From DATBDM01 sp036269915 (GTDB taxonomy: Bacteria; Actinomycetota; Thermoleophilia; Solirubrobacterales; Solirubrobacteraceae), in contig DATBDM010000119.1 in NCBI GenBank assembly GCA_036269915.1, forward strand, positions 1 to 38,457: a DNA stretch of 38,457 bases. Direction: 5' to 3'. Below the pieces are notes generated by a model, which saw nothing but the letters and a program-made list of their open reading frames with translations, had not been told where the DNA came from and ran no database searches. Shown in pieces: positions 18,622-28,169 of this stretch (position 1 is the stretch's first letter; the number at the start of each line of letters is the position of its first letter). A program made the position numbers and the translations under genes.

Positions 18622-20484
18622 ATGTTCCTGAGCCTCCCACACCTCGTCATCGCCGCCGCCGCGAAGCCCGCGGGAGGGGCGGCCCTCGACCAGGTCGCGA
18701 TCGCGACCGGCGGCGCCACCGTGGCGTCGCTGCTCGTCTACTGGCTGATCAGCGCGCACCGGCGCGGGCGCAACCAGCTGCTCGACCGCGCGGGGCGCTT
18801 CGCCCAGGGCGTCTCCGGCCTGCCCGCCTGGGCGGCGCTGCCGACCGGGCTCGGCGGGGGAGCGCTGCTCGTGGCACTGCTCGGGATGTACTGGGACATC
18901 TCGTTCCACATCGACGACGGCCGGGATCCGGGGCCGCTCGCCAATCCCGCCCACTACCTGATCCTCGTCGGGCTCTATGGCATCTTCACGGCCGGCGTGC
19001 TGGCGATGGCGCTGCCGCGCGCGGGCGAGCGCCCCGGGCCGGCCGCGGTGCGGCTCACCGGCGACTGGTACGCGCCCGTCGGCGGCCTGCTGATGGCCGC
19101 CTGCGGCGCCTACGCGCTGATCGGCTTCCCGCTCGACGACGTCTGGCACCGCCTCTTCGGCCAGGACGTGACGCTGTGGGGCCCGACCCACCTGATGCTG
19201 ATCGGGGGCGCAGGCATGACGCTGATCGGGCAGGCCGTGCTGCTGGCCGAGGGCGTCGCCGCCCGCAACGCGGCCGGCCGCGCCTCGGTGCGCGGTCCCG
19301 GCGCGATCGTGACCGTCCGCCGCGTCGCCCTCATGGGCGGCCTGCTCATCGGTCTCTCGACCTTCCAGGGCGAGTTCGACTTCGGCGTGCCGCAGTTCCG
19401 GATGGTCCTGCACCCGCTGCTGATCGCCGTCGCCGCCGGCGTCGCACTGGTCGGCGGCCGGCTGTGGGCCGGTCCCGGCGGCGCGCTCGGCACGGCAGGC
19501 TTCTTCCTCGTCGTGCGCGGCATCGTGTCGCTGATCGTCGGCGGCGTGTTCGGCAAGACCATGCCCGCGCTGGCCCTGTACGTCGGCGAGGCGATCTGCG
19601 TCGAGGCCGCCGCGCTGGCGCTGGTCCGCCGGCCGCTGGCGTTCGGCACCGTCGCCGGCGCGCTGATCGGCACCGTCGGCATGGCCTCGGAGTGGGCCTG
19701 GTCGTCGGCCGTGATGCGACTGCCGTGGACCTCCGACATCCTCCCGGAGTCCGTCGTGCTCGCCGTCGTCGGCGGCGTGGCGGGCGGCCTGCTCGGCGCG
19801 CTGCTCGCGCTCGGGCTACGCGGCCGCCTGCCCGCGCGCGGGCTCACGCGGGCGACGGTCGCGCTGTGCGGGCTGGCCATCGCCGCCTGCCTCGTGGACG
19901 GGCTGATCACGACGCCCGGCCCGAGCGGTGCGTCGGCGAGCATCCGGCTCGACGGGTCCGGCCAGGCGGTCGTGCGCCTGCGCCCGGCCGGGCTCGCGGA
20001 CGGCGCGAGCTGGCTGACCGTGACGGCGTGGCAGGGAGGCGGGCTGCACGTCGACCGCCTGCGCAAGGTCGGCCCGGACACCTGGCGGACCAACGAGCCG
20101 ATCCCGATCACCGGCGACTGGAAGGCGATGGTGCGGTTGCAGCAGGGTCGCCAGATCCTCTCCGCTCCGGTCTACCTGCCGGCGGATCCGGCGATCCCCG
20201 TGCCTGGGGTGGCGGCGCGCGCCTCCGCGACGCGGCCGTTCCTCGCCGACCATCGCGTGCTCCAGCGCGAGCGAAAGCCGGACGTCCCGGCCTGGCTCTG
20301 GGGCACCGCGGGCCTCGTCGTGCTGCTGCTGTCGGTGGCGTTCCTGACGGCGCTGGCGATCGGCGTCGGCCGCGTCGGCCGCGCGATCGCGGGCGAGCCT
20401 CCGGCGTCGGCGCCGACCGCTCCGTCCTCAGAGTCCCGGCGCTTCGTCCGGGACGGGACGGGCGACCCGGCGCCGGCGACGTAG
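18622..20484 (+). CDS. Polytopic membrane protein with duplicated D/H motif and Ig-like C-terminal domain
   Basis: A 620-residue protein of unknown function with about twelve predicted membrane spans, a soluble beta-rich segment (about 440-540) and a final span (about 557-580). Two similar motifs occur: D92-x3-H96-x3-G100-x-D102-x6-P109-x-H111 and D172-x3-H176-x3-G180-x-D182-x5-P188-x-H190, each at a membrane edge, looking like an internal duplication and possibly a metal site. The soluble segment, with a WLTVTAWQGG stretch and ITGDWKAMVRLQ, recalls FixH/YtkA/CopC-like Ig folds, which handle copper in other proteins; that likeness is a guess. ATG 18622 is preferred over TTG 18610. A divergent MerR gene probably controls it. 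The tail after about 585 is disordered and polar. Confidence 0.82.
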   Translation: MFLSLPHLVIAAAAKPAGGAALDQVAIATGGATVASLLVYWLISAHRRGRNQLLDRAGRFAQGVSGLPAWAALPTGLGGGALLVALLGMYWDISFHIDDGRDPGPLANPAHYLILVGLYGIFTAGVLAMALPRAGERPGPAAVRLTGDWYAPVGGLLMAACGAYALIGFPLDDVWHRLFGQDVTLWGPTHLMLIGGAGMTLIGQAVLLAEGVAARNAAGRASVRGPGAIVTVRRVALMGGLLIGLSTFQGEFDFGVPQFRMVLHPLLIAVAAGVALVGGRLWAGPGGALGTAGFFLVVRGIVSLIVGGVFGKTMPALALYVGEAICVEAAALALVRRPLAFGTVAGALIGTVGMASEWAWSSAVMRLPWTSDILPESVVLAVVGGVAGGLLGALLALGLRGRLPARGLTRATVALCGLAIAACLVDGLITTPGPSGASASIRLDGSGQAVVRLRPAGLADGASWLTVTAWQGGGLHVDRLRKVGPDTWRTNEPIPITGDWKAMVRLQQGRQILSAPVYLPADPAIPVPGVAARASATRPFLADHRVLQRERKPDVPAWLWGTAGLVVLLLSVAFLTALAIGVGRVGRAIAGEPPASAPTAPSSESRRFVRDGTGDPAPAT

Positions 20485-20563
20485 GCGGGCCACGCGGGAC
20501 GCACAAGAACATGCCCGTTGGGGGCGAGAACGTCCGGGGCGGGACCTACCGTCCTCAGACCCC

Positions 20564-21994
20564 ATGCCCCCGCGATCCACCTCCGTCTTCGTCTGCTCGG
20601 CCTGCGCCCACGAGTCCGCCAAGTGGCACGGCCAGTGCCCGGGCTGCAACGCCTGGAACACGCTCGCCGAGGAGACCCGCGCGCCGATCGCGGCGCGCGG
20701 CGTCGGCGGTGCGCGCGGCGGCGGGCCGGGCGGCAGAGCAGCCGCGGCCAAGCCCGTCGCGCTCGCCGACGTCGTCGCGCCGCAGATCCCACGCCTGCAG
20801 ACGCACATCGGCGAGCTCGACCGGATCCTCGGCGGCGGCATCGTGCCCGGTTCGATCGTGCTCATCGGCGGCTCGCCGGGCATCGGCAAGTCGACGCTGA
20901 CCTCGATGGTGCTCGGCAACCTCCAGGGCAGCGGCCGGCGGACCCTGTACGTCTCGGGCGAGGAGTCGGCGGCCCAGATCCGGTTGCGCGCCGAGCGGCT
21001 GCCGGGCGCCGCGCTGCAGGTCCCGGTGCTCGCGGAGACCGACCTCGACACCGTGCTCGCGACGATGGACGCCGAGCGCCCGGAGGTCTGCGTCGTCGAC
21101 TCCGTGCAGACCCTGCACGCCGCCGACCTCACCGGCGCCGCAGGCTCGGTCGGGCAGGTGCGCGAGATCGCCGATCGCATCACCCGGCTGGCGAAGGCCC
21201 GCGGCATCGCGATCCTGCTGGTCGGCCACGTCACCAAGGAGGGCGCGCTCGCCGGCCCACGCGTGCTCGAGCACCTCGTCGACTGCGTGCTGCAGTTCGA
21301 GGGCGAGCGCGAGCGGACCTACCGGACACTGCGCGCGCTCAAGAACCGCTTCGGGTCGACGAACGACGTCGGCGTGTTCGAGATGCGCCAGGGCGGGCTG
21401 GTCGAGGTCGCCGACGCCTCGGCGCGCTTCGTCGGCGAGGCGACCCGCGCGGCCGGCAGCGTCGTGCTCGCGGCGATGGAGGGCTCGCGGCCGCTGCTCG
21501 TCGAGGTGCAGGCGCTCGTATCGCCCTCCGAGCTCGTCCCGCCCCGGCGGATCGCCAACGGGATCGACCGCAACCGGCTGGCGCTCGTGCTGGCCGTGCT
21601 CAGCCGCCATGGCGGCGTCGGGGTCGGCAGCGCCGACGTCTTCGTCAACGTCGCCGGCGGCGTGCGGGTCGACGAGCCCGGGGCGGACCTCGCGGTCGCG
21701 CTCGCGGTCGCCAGCGCCGCGCGTGGGGCCCCGCTCGGCGGCGAGGATGCGCCGGGGCCGGTGGCGTGCTTCGGCGAGGTCGGCCTCACCGGGGAGCTGC
21801 GCACCGTCGCGCACCCGGACCGGCGCCTGGCCGAGGCGGCGAAGTTCGGCCTGAAGCCGGTCATCGGCCCGCGCGAGAGCGGCGACGGCGCGACCGAGGT
21901 CGCCCTGCTGCGCCACGCCCTGCGGGCCGTGCTGCCGCGTGGCGGCGCGGGCGAGGGCCGCGAGGGTCGACCACGCCCGCGCGCGGCCGCCTGA
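20564..21994 (+). CDS. radA: DNA repair protein RadA (Sms)
   Basis: RecA-like, DnaB-type helicase that processes recombination intermediates. The 476 residues show the N-terminal zinc finger with Cys 11, 14, 25 and 28, Walker A GGSPGIGKST (102-111), Walker B VCVVDSVQT, the RadA-specific KNRFG motif (about 259-263) and a C-terminal Lon-protease-like domain (about 300-460) with GGVRVDEPGADLAVALA. The final residues are basic and look disordered. No Shine-Dalgarno sequence is visible; TACCGT (20547-20552) is eleven bases before the ATG. It precedes disA, as in Firmicutes, where the two proteins are functionally linked. Confidence 0.96.
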   Translation: MPPRSTSVFVCSACAHESAKWHGQCPGCNAWNTLAEETRAPIAARGVGGARGGGPGGRAAAAKPVALADVVAPQIPRLQTHIGELDRILGGGIVPGSIVLIGGSPGIGKSTLTSMVLGNLQGSGRRTLYVSGEESAAQIRLRAERLPGAALQVPVLAETDLDTVLATMDAERPEVCVVDSVQTLHAADLTGAAGSVGQVREIADRITRLAKARGIAILLVGHVTKEGALAGPRVLEHLVDCVLQFEGERERTYRTLRALKNRFGSTNDVGVFEMRQGGLVEVADASARFVGEATRAAGSVVLAAMEGSRPLLVEVQALVSPSELVPPRRIANGIDRNRLALVLAVLSRHGGVGVGSADVFVNVAGGVRVDEPGADLAVALAVASAARGAPLGGEDAPGPVACFGEVGLTGELRTVAHPDRRLAEAAKFGLKPVIGPRESGDGATEVALLRHALRAVLPRGGAGEGREGRPRPRAAA

Positions 21995-22205
21995 GGCCCG
22001 GCTCCGTCAGCGCCCGAGCAGCGCTCGCGCGGTCATCGCCACCGGTGCCTCGCGTCGCGCCATCGGTCCGAGCGTGACGGCAGCCGTGAGAGGGGACAAG
22101 TGGACTCCAGGAGGGCGTATCGGCGCGGGGCGGCGGCAGCATGACAGCCGACCGATCCGGAATCCAGAGGGGCGAGGCGAGAGGGCGCAAACCCTCATCA
22201 CAAGC

Positions 22206-22237
22206 GGTTTAGCGATGGTTTAGCCAAATGCTAAACT
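22206..22237 (+). promoter_or_regulatory. disA: disA promoter with three GTTTAGC boxes
   Basis: An A+T-rich island at the end of the 249-bp radA-disA gap. GGTTTAGC occurs at 22206-22213 and again at 22217-22224, exactly 11 bp apart. The second forms a perfect inverted repeat with GCTAAAC at 22230-22236 across CAAAT. TAAACT (22232-22237) fits a -10 six bases before GTG 22244, and TTAGCG (22209-22214) a weak -35 at 17 bp. The boxes therefore overlap the promoter and probably bind a regulator. The rest of the gap (21995-22205) holds two small hairpins without T tracts and no gene I can support. Confidence 0.65.
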
Positions 22238-22243
22238 CACTGG

Positions 22244-23359
22244 GTGATGACGTCGCGATCAGGGGATGAGCTCAATGAGCTCGAAGCGCGTCAGGAGCCC
22301 CGCCTGGTCAAGGCGCTCGAGATGGTCGCGCCCGGCACGGCGGTGCGCGAGGGCATCGACAACATCGTGCACGCCCGCACCGGCGGCCTGATCGTCATCG
22401 GCGATCCCGACGAGCTGTCTTTCCTCTTCTCCGGCGGGATCAAGCTCGACATCGACTACTCCGCGTCGATCCTCTACCAGCTCGCGAAGATGGACGGCGC
22501 GATCGCGCTGAACGGCAACGCGACGAAGATCGCCTGGAGCAACGTCCAGCTGATGCCGGACCCGACGATCCTCTCCAGCGAGTCGGGCACCCGCCACCGC
22601 ACCGCCGAGCGCGTCTCCAAGCAGACGGACGCGCTCGTGGTCGCCGTGTCCCAGCGCCGCGACGTCGTGTCGCTCTACATCGACGGCACCAAGTACATCC
22701 TCGAGGACATCCCGGCCGTCCTCGCCAAGGCCAACCAGGCGCTCGCGACGCTCGACAAGTACCGCTCGCGCCTCGACCAGGTCTCCACGCGCCTGACCGC
22801 GCTCGAGTTCGAGGGCGGCGTCACGCTGCACGACGTCCTCACGGTCCTCCAGCGCTCCGAGCTCGTGACGCGCATGGCCGTCGAGATCGAGCGCTACATC
22901 GTCGAGCTCGGCTCGGAGGGCCGGCTCATCGAGATGCAGCTCGAGGAGACGATGGTCGGCGTGGCCGGCGACAAGGCCGCGCTGCTGCACGACTACCTCG
23001 CCGACCCCGTCGACGACGCCTTCGCCTCCGCGCTCGACGGCATCGCGCGGCTCCCGCACCAGGATCTGCTCGACTTCGGCCGCCTCGCCGAGATCCTCGG
23101 CTACGACCGCAAGGTCAACACACTCGACTTCCCCGTCTCGCCCCGCGGCTTCCGCATCCTCGGCCGCATCCCACGCCTTCCGAGGCTCGTGGTGCAGAAC
23201 ATCGTTCGCGAGTTCCGCGGGCTTGACGAGATCCTCGCCGCCACCGATCCGGAGTTGGAGTCGGTGGAGGGCGTGGGGGAGATCCGTGCGAAGGACATCC
23301 GCGAGGGCCTTCGCCGGTTGCAGGAGATCAACCTCGTGGATCGCTACTTGCAGACCTGA
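22244..23359 (+). CDS. disA: Diadenylate cyclase DisA
   Basis: Makes cyclic di-AMP from two ATP and scans DNA for branched structures. The 371-residue protein has the DAC domain with DGA (84-86, in KMDGAIALNG) and RHR (117-119, in SGTRHRTAERVS), a central helical linker (about 150-290) and a C-terminal helix-hairpin-helix region (GFRILGRIPRLP, then VEGVGEIRAKDIREGLRRL), matching the octameric enzyme. It starts GTG-ATG; either codon could be first. No Shine-Dalgarno sequence is present, and the promoter boxes end six bases before the GTG, so the transcript is probably leaderless. carD follows after 61 bp that include the small hairpin GGACC-GGT-GGTCC. Confidence 0.97.
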   Translation: MMTSRSGDELNELEARQEPRLVKALEMVAPGTAVREGIDNIVHARTGGLIVIGDPDELSFLFSGGIKLDIDYSASILYQLAKMDGAIALNGNATKIAWSNVQLMPDPTILSSESGTRHRTAERVSKQTDALVVAVSQRRDVVSLYIDGTKYILEDIPAVLAKANQALATLDKYRSRLDQVSTRLTALEFEGGVTLHDVLTVLQRSELVTRMAVEIERYIVELGSEGRLIEMQLEETMVGVAGDKAALLHDYLADPVDDAFASALDGIARLPHQDLLDFGRLAEILGYDRKVNTLDFPVSPRGFRILGRIPRLPRLVVQNIVREFRGLDEILAATDPELESVEGVGEIRAKDIREGLRRLQEINLVDRYLQT

Positions 23360-23420
23360 ACCAAACCGCAGCACGGGACCGGTGGTCCGGCACCCGGACG
23401 CACCCTGATAGGAGGACACC

Positions 23421-24023
23421 ATCCCCGAGACAGCCACCGAGCAGATCGAGGACCTCGACCTCACGCGCGAGGCCGAGTGCATCGACTTCGAGATCGGCGA
23501 CAACGTCGTCTATCCGCACCATGGAGCCGGCAAGGTCATCAAGAAGGAGGACAAGGAGATCCTCGGCGAGGTGCGGCAGTACCTCACGATCAAGATCCTC
23601 CACAACGACATGACCGTGATGGTCCCGTGCGCGAACGCCGGCAAGGCGGGCCTGCGCCGGGTCATCGACGAGGACACCGTCAAGAAGGTCCTCGCGGTGC
23701 TCACCGCCGACGTGTCGGAGATGCCCAAGAACTGGAACCGCCGGTTCAAGCACAATCGCGACAAGATCAAGACCGGCGACATCTACGAGCTCGCCGAGGT
23801 CGTCCGCAACCTCGCCGTTCGTGAGCAGGACAAGGGCCTGTCCACCGGCGAGAAGCAGATGTACACGCGGGCGAAGAAGATCCTCGCCTCCGAGATGATG
23901 TACGCGCTCGACAAGTCAGAGGACGACTCCGAGGCCTACCTCGACGATCTGCTCTCGCGCACCGACGCGCAGCTGCTGGCCTCGGCCGCGGCCATGGCGT
24001 CGTCGTCGTCGTCGGACGAGTAG
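23421..24023 (+). CDS. carD: CarD-family RNA polymerase-binding regulator with apparent ATC start
   Basis: CarD binds the RNA polymerase beta subunit and stabilises open complexes at promoters. The product is about 200 residues: a short acidic lead, the RNAP-interaction (Tudor-like) domain from about residue 20 (FEIGDNVVYPHHGAGKVI) and a helical DNA-binding domain with PKNWNRRFKHN and ALDKSEDDSEAYLDDLL, ending in a serine run. The start is odd. AGGAGG at 23410-23415 is followed five bases later by ATC, not ATG; an in-frame stop lies at 23409, and the first ordinary start is GTG 23571, inside the conserved domain. So either AUC initiates, or the genome or assembly carries a G-to-C change at 23423. 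Confidence 0.93.
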   Translation: MPETATEQIEDLDLTREAECIDFEIGDNVVYPHHGAGKVIKKEDKEILGEVRQYLTIKILHNDMTVMVPCANAGKAGLRRVIDEDTVKKVLAVLTADVSEMPKNWNRRFKHNRDKIKTGDIYELAEVVRNLAVREQDKGLSTGEKQMYTRAKKILASEMMYALDKSEDDSEAYLDDLLSRTDAQLLASAAAMASSSSSDE

Positions 24024-24035
24024 CTTCCGAATCAG

Positions 24036-24686
24036 ATGGCGGTCGCCCTCCTGGTGGCCGCCGGCAGTGGCGAACGCCTTGGCGCCTCACGGCCCAAGGC
24101 GTTCGTCATGTTGGCGGGCCGTCCGATGCTCGAATGGTCGCTCGACGCGCTGCGTGCGGCTGGGATCGAGGACGTCGTCGTCGCCCTGCCGGCGGGTGAG
24201 CGGGCGCCGGACGGCTGCCTCGGCGTGCAGGGCGGCGTGACGCGCTCCGCCTCGGTCCGCGCCGCGCTCGCCGCCGCGCCGGCCGCGCCCGACGGCGCGG
24301 TCGTCGTCCACGACGCCGCGCGCCCGCTGGTCGAGCCCGAGCTGTTCGTGCGCACGATCGAGGCGCTGGGCGAGGCCGATGCCGCGATCGCCGCCGCGCC
24401 GGTCACCGACACGATCAAGCAGGCGGGCCCCGATCACCGCGTGACGGCGACGCTCGACCGCTCGACGCTGTGGGCGATCCAGACGCCGCAGGCCTTCCGG
24501 CACGCGGCGCTGGAGGCGGCGCTCGACGTCGGCGACGACGTGCTCGCCGCCGCCACCGACGACGCCTGGCTCGTCGAGCGGGCGGGCGGGACCGTGCGGG
24601 TCGTAGAGTCCTCGCCGGCCAACCTGAAGGTGACCACCCCGCACGATCTGCAGATCGCCGCGCTGCTGCTGCGAGACCGATGCTGA
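24036..24686 (+). CDS. ispD: 2-C-methyl-D-erythritol 4-phosphate cytidylyltransferase
   Basis: Third step of the MEP isoprenoid pathway: MEP plus CTP gives CDP-methylerythritol. The 216 residues contain the nucleotide-binding start LLVAAGSGERLGASRPKAFV, GGVTRSASVRAAL, VVVHDAARPLV, PVTDTIKQ and the late IQTPQAFRHAALEAA, with DDAWLVERAGGTVRVVESSP and NLKVTTPHDL. All are typical and in order. It lies 12 bp after carD and overlaps the PHP phosphatase gene by 7 bp. Confidence 0.96.
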   Translation: MAVALLVAAGSGERLGASRPKAFVMLAGRPMLEWSLDALRAAGIEDVVVALPAGERAPDGCLGVQGGVTRSASVRAALAAAPAAPDGAVVVHDAARPLVEPELFVRTIEALGEADAAIAAAPVTDTIKQAGPDHRVTATLDRSTLWAIQTPQAFRHAALEAALDVGDDVLAAATDDAWLVERAGGTVRVVESSPANLKVTTPHDLQIAALLLRDRC

Positions 24687-25510
24687 CCGACTACCACGTC
24701 CACCTCCGCCCGGACGACGACGGCACGCCTCCCGGGCGCTACTTCACCCCGGCCAACGCCGACCGCTACCGCACGGAGGCGGGGGAGCGCGGGATCGAGG
24801 AGCTCGGCGTCGCCGAGCACATCTACCGCTTCTCCCAGGCCCTGGAGGTCTGGGACCACCCGTTCTGGCGCCACTGGGCCGTCGACGACCTCGACGACTA
24901 CTGCGCCTTCGTGCGCCAGGAGACCGACCTGCGGCTCGGGATCGAGGCCGACTTCGTCCCCGGCCGCGAGGACCGGATGGCGAACCTGCTCGAGTCGCGC
25001 GAGTGGGACTACGTCGTCGGCTCGGTGCACTTCGTCTCCGACATGGCCGTCGACCTCGACGACGACTGGGACATCTGGCGCCGCGGCGAGTCGCCCGAGC
25101 GCGTCTGGAAGCGCTACTTCGAGTGGGTCGCCGAGGCCGCGCGCACCGGCATGTACGACATCATGGCCCACCCCGACCTGATCAAGGTCCACGGCAGGTC
25201 GCGTCCGCGGCCCGAGGGCGACCTGCGCCGCTACTACGAGCCCGCCGTCGAGGCGTTCCTCGACGCCGGCGTGGCCGTCGAGATGTCGACCGCCGGGCTG
25301 CGCAAGCCCATCGGCGAGCTGTACCCGAGCCGGCCGTTCCTCGAGCTGCTCGCCGAGGCGGGCTGCCCGATCGCCCTGTCCTCGGACGCCCACGTGCCCG
25401 ACCAGCTCGGCTTCCGCTACGACGACGCCGTCGCCGCGCTCGCCGAGGTCGGCATCACCGAGCTGGCCGTGTTCGAGCGCCGCGAGCGACGGATGGAGCC
25501 GATCGGGTGA
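24680..25510 (+). CDS. PHP-family phosphatase, histidinol-phosphatase-like
   Basis: Metal-dependent phosphoesterase of the polymerase and histidinol phosphatase (PHP) family, about 276 residues. Metal ligands are visible: DYHVHLRPDDDG (His 6 and 8), an early conserved VAEH, GIEADFVPG, YVVGSVHFVSD, YDIMAHPDLIKV and the final SSDAHVPDQLG. This set fits HisK/HisJ-type histidinol-phosphate phosphatases, the last-but-one step of histidine synthesis. The neighbours are MEP pathway genes instead (ispD overlaps by 7 bp, ispF by 4 bp), so the gene is cotranslated with isoprenoid synthesis and its true substrate could differ. Confidence 0.85.
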   Translation: MLTDYHVHLRPDDDGTPPGRYFTPANADRYRTEAGERGIEELGVAEHIYRFSQALEVWDHPFWRHWAVDDLDDYCAFVRQETDLRLGIEADFVPGREDRMANLLESREWDYVVGSVHFVSDMAVDLDDDWDIWRRGESPERVWKRYFEWVAEAARTGMYDIMAHPDLIKVHGRSRPRPEGDLRRYYEPAVEAFLDAGVAVEMSTAGLRKPIGELYPSRPFLELLAEAGCPIALSSDAHVPDQLGFRYDDAVAALAEVGITELAVFERRERRMEPIG

Positions 25511-25971
25511 GCGTGCGGACCGGCATCGGCATCGACTCGCACCGGCTCGAGGACGGCCGCCGGCTGCTGCTCGGCGGCGTCGAGATCCCCTACGAGCGCG
25601 GCCTCGCCGGGCACTCCGACGCGGACGTGCTCGTCCACGCGATCGTCGACGCGCTGCTCGGCGCGGCCGGGATGGGCGACATCGGCGAGCTCTACCCCGA
25701 CACCGATGCCGCCTTCGCGGACGCCGACTCGATGGAGCTGCTGCGCGACGTCGTCGAGCGGGTGCGGGGCGCGGGCTGGGCGATCGACCACGTCGACGCC
25801 ACCGTGATGGCCGAGGCGCCGAAACTCTCCCCGCACAAGGACGCGATGCGCGCCGCGCTCGGCGCGGTGCTCGGGTCGGTCAACCTCAAGGCGACCACCG
25901 GCGAGCGGATGGGCTTCGTCGGCCGCGGCGAGGGGATCGCCGCGCTGGCCGTCGCCACGCTGTCAGGCTAG
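25507..25971 (+). CDS. ispF: 2-C-methyl-D-erythritol 2,4-cyclodiphosphate synthase
   Basis: Cyclises CDP-methylerythritol 2-phosphate to the cyclodiphosphate, fifth step of the MEP pathway. The 154-residue protein has the zinc site GIGIDSHRL (the usual GxGxDxH), GLAGHSDADVLVHAIVDALL, the flexible GMGDIGELYPDTD loop, APKLSPHKDAM and the C-terminal NLKATTGERMGFVGRGEGIA. GTG 25507 overlaps the stop of the phosphatase (GTGA); GTG 25513 is an alternative. No ispE is present in this window. Confidence 0.96.
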   Translation: MSVRTGIGIDSHRLEDGRRLLLGGVEIPYERGLAGHSDADVLVHAIVDALLGAAGMGDIGELYPDTDAAFADADSMELLRDVVERVRGAGWAIDHVDATVMAEAPKLSPHKDAMRAALGAVLGSVNLKATTGERMGFVGRGEGIAALAVATLSG

Positions 25972-25978
25972 GCCCATC

Positions 25979-27334
<1,356 letters not shown>

Positions 27335-28044
27335 GCCGCGCAAGCGCCGCGAGCCGCCTGAGGGCCAGGTCGTCTACGGGCGCAACGCCGTACGCGAGGC
27401 GCTGCGCGGGCGCCGGCGCGTGCACCGCGTCTTCGCCACCAAGGCCGCCGCGCGGGAGGACTGGAAGGGGGCGCCGGTCGTCATCGAGGACGGCGCCGCG
27501 ATCGAGCGCCGCTGCGGCTCCGACGGCCACCAGGGCGTCTGCGCCGAGGTCGACCCCTACCCGTACGCGGACGCCGCCGAGCTGCTCGCCGTCCCCGACG
27601 CGCTGATCGTCGCCCTCGACGAGGTGACCGACCCCCAGAACCTGGGCGCGATCTGCCGCACGGCCGAGTCGGTGGGGGCGACCGGCGTCGTCGTCCCCGA
27701 GCATCGCTCCGCCCTCGTCACCCCGGCGGTCTGCAAGGCCTCGGCCGGAGCGGTCGAGCACCTGCGCGTCGCCATCGTGCGCAACCTCGCCGACTTCCTC
27801 GGCGAGGCGAAGGCCACCGACGCCTGGTGCTACGGCGCAGCGGCCGGCGCGCGCACGCGCTACGACCAGCCGGACTGGCGCGGGCGGGCCGTGCTGGTGC
27901 TCGGGGCGGAGGGCAAGGGCCTGCGCCCGCGGGTCGCCGACGCCTGCGACGACCTCATCTCGCTGCCGATGCGCGGACGCATCGAATCGCTCAACGTGAG
28001 CGCCACCGCGGCCGCCGTCCTGTACGAGATCTTGCAGCAGCGAC

Positions 28045-28073
28045 TTGACACGTCCACATAACCGTGCCAGGCT
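28045..28073 (+). promoter_or_regulatory. sigH promoter
   Basis: A perfect TTGACA (28045-28050) and CAGGCT (28068-28073), spaced 17 bp, form the best sigma-70-type promoter in the window. The -35 lies within the end of rlmB. Transcription would start near 28080 and give a leader of about 90 nt, unlike the many leaderless genes nearby. Confidence 0.7.
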
Positions 28074-28088
28074 CACGCCTGTAACGTT

Positions 28089-28121
28089 GAGCTTGAGGGT
28101 TAAGCGATGAACCTCTAGCTC
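28089..28121 (+). promoter_or_regulatory. Stem-loop in the sigH leader
   Basis: GAGCTTGAGGGTT (28089-28101) pairs with AACCTCTAGCTC (28110-28121), apart from one mismatch and one bulged G, around an 8-nt loop. No T tract follows, so it is not a classic terminator. It lies between the promoter and the start codon and may affect translation or mRNA stability, or serve as an operator at DNA level. Confidence 0.5.
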
Positions 28122-28169
28122 TCCATAAACGGCGCCGGGGGAGGTGTGCGCCACGAAACAGAGGCCCAG

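Noticed and set aside
20507..20536. SOS (LexA) box before radA
   Set aside because: GAAC and GTT occur but six bases apart and without the second half GTTCG; this does not fit the actinobacterial CGAAC-N4-GTTCG pattern.
22007..22201. 64-residue minus-strand reading frame in the radA-disA gap
   Set aside because: No family resemblance, no ribosome site and a composition like the surrounding noncoding DNA.
23360..23420. GGACC-GGT-GGTCC hairpin between disA and carD as a terminator
   Set aside because: Stem of only five pairs with no T tract; it may affect expression, but termination is not supported.
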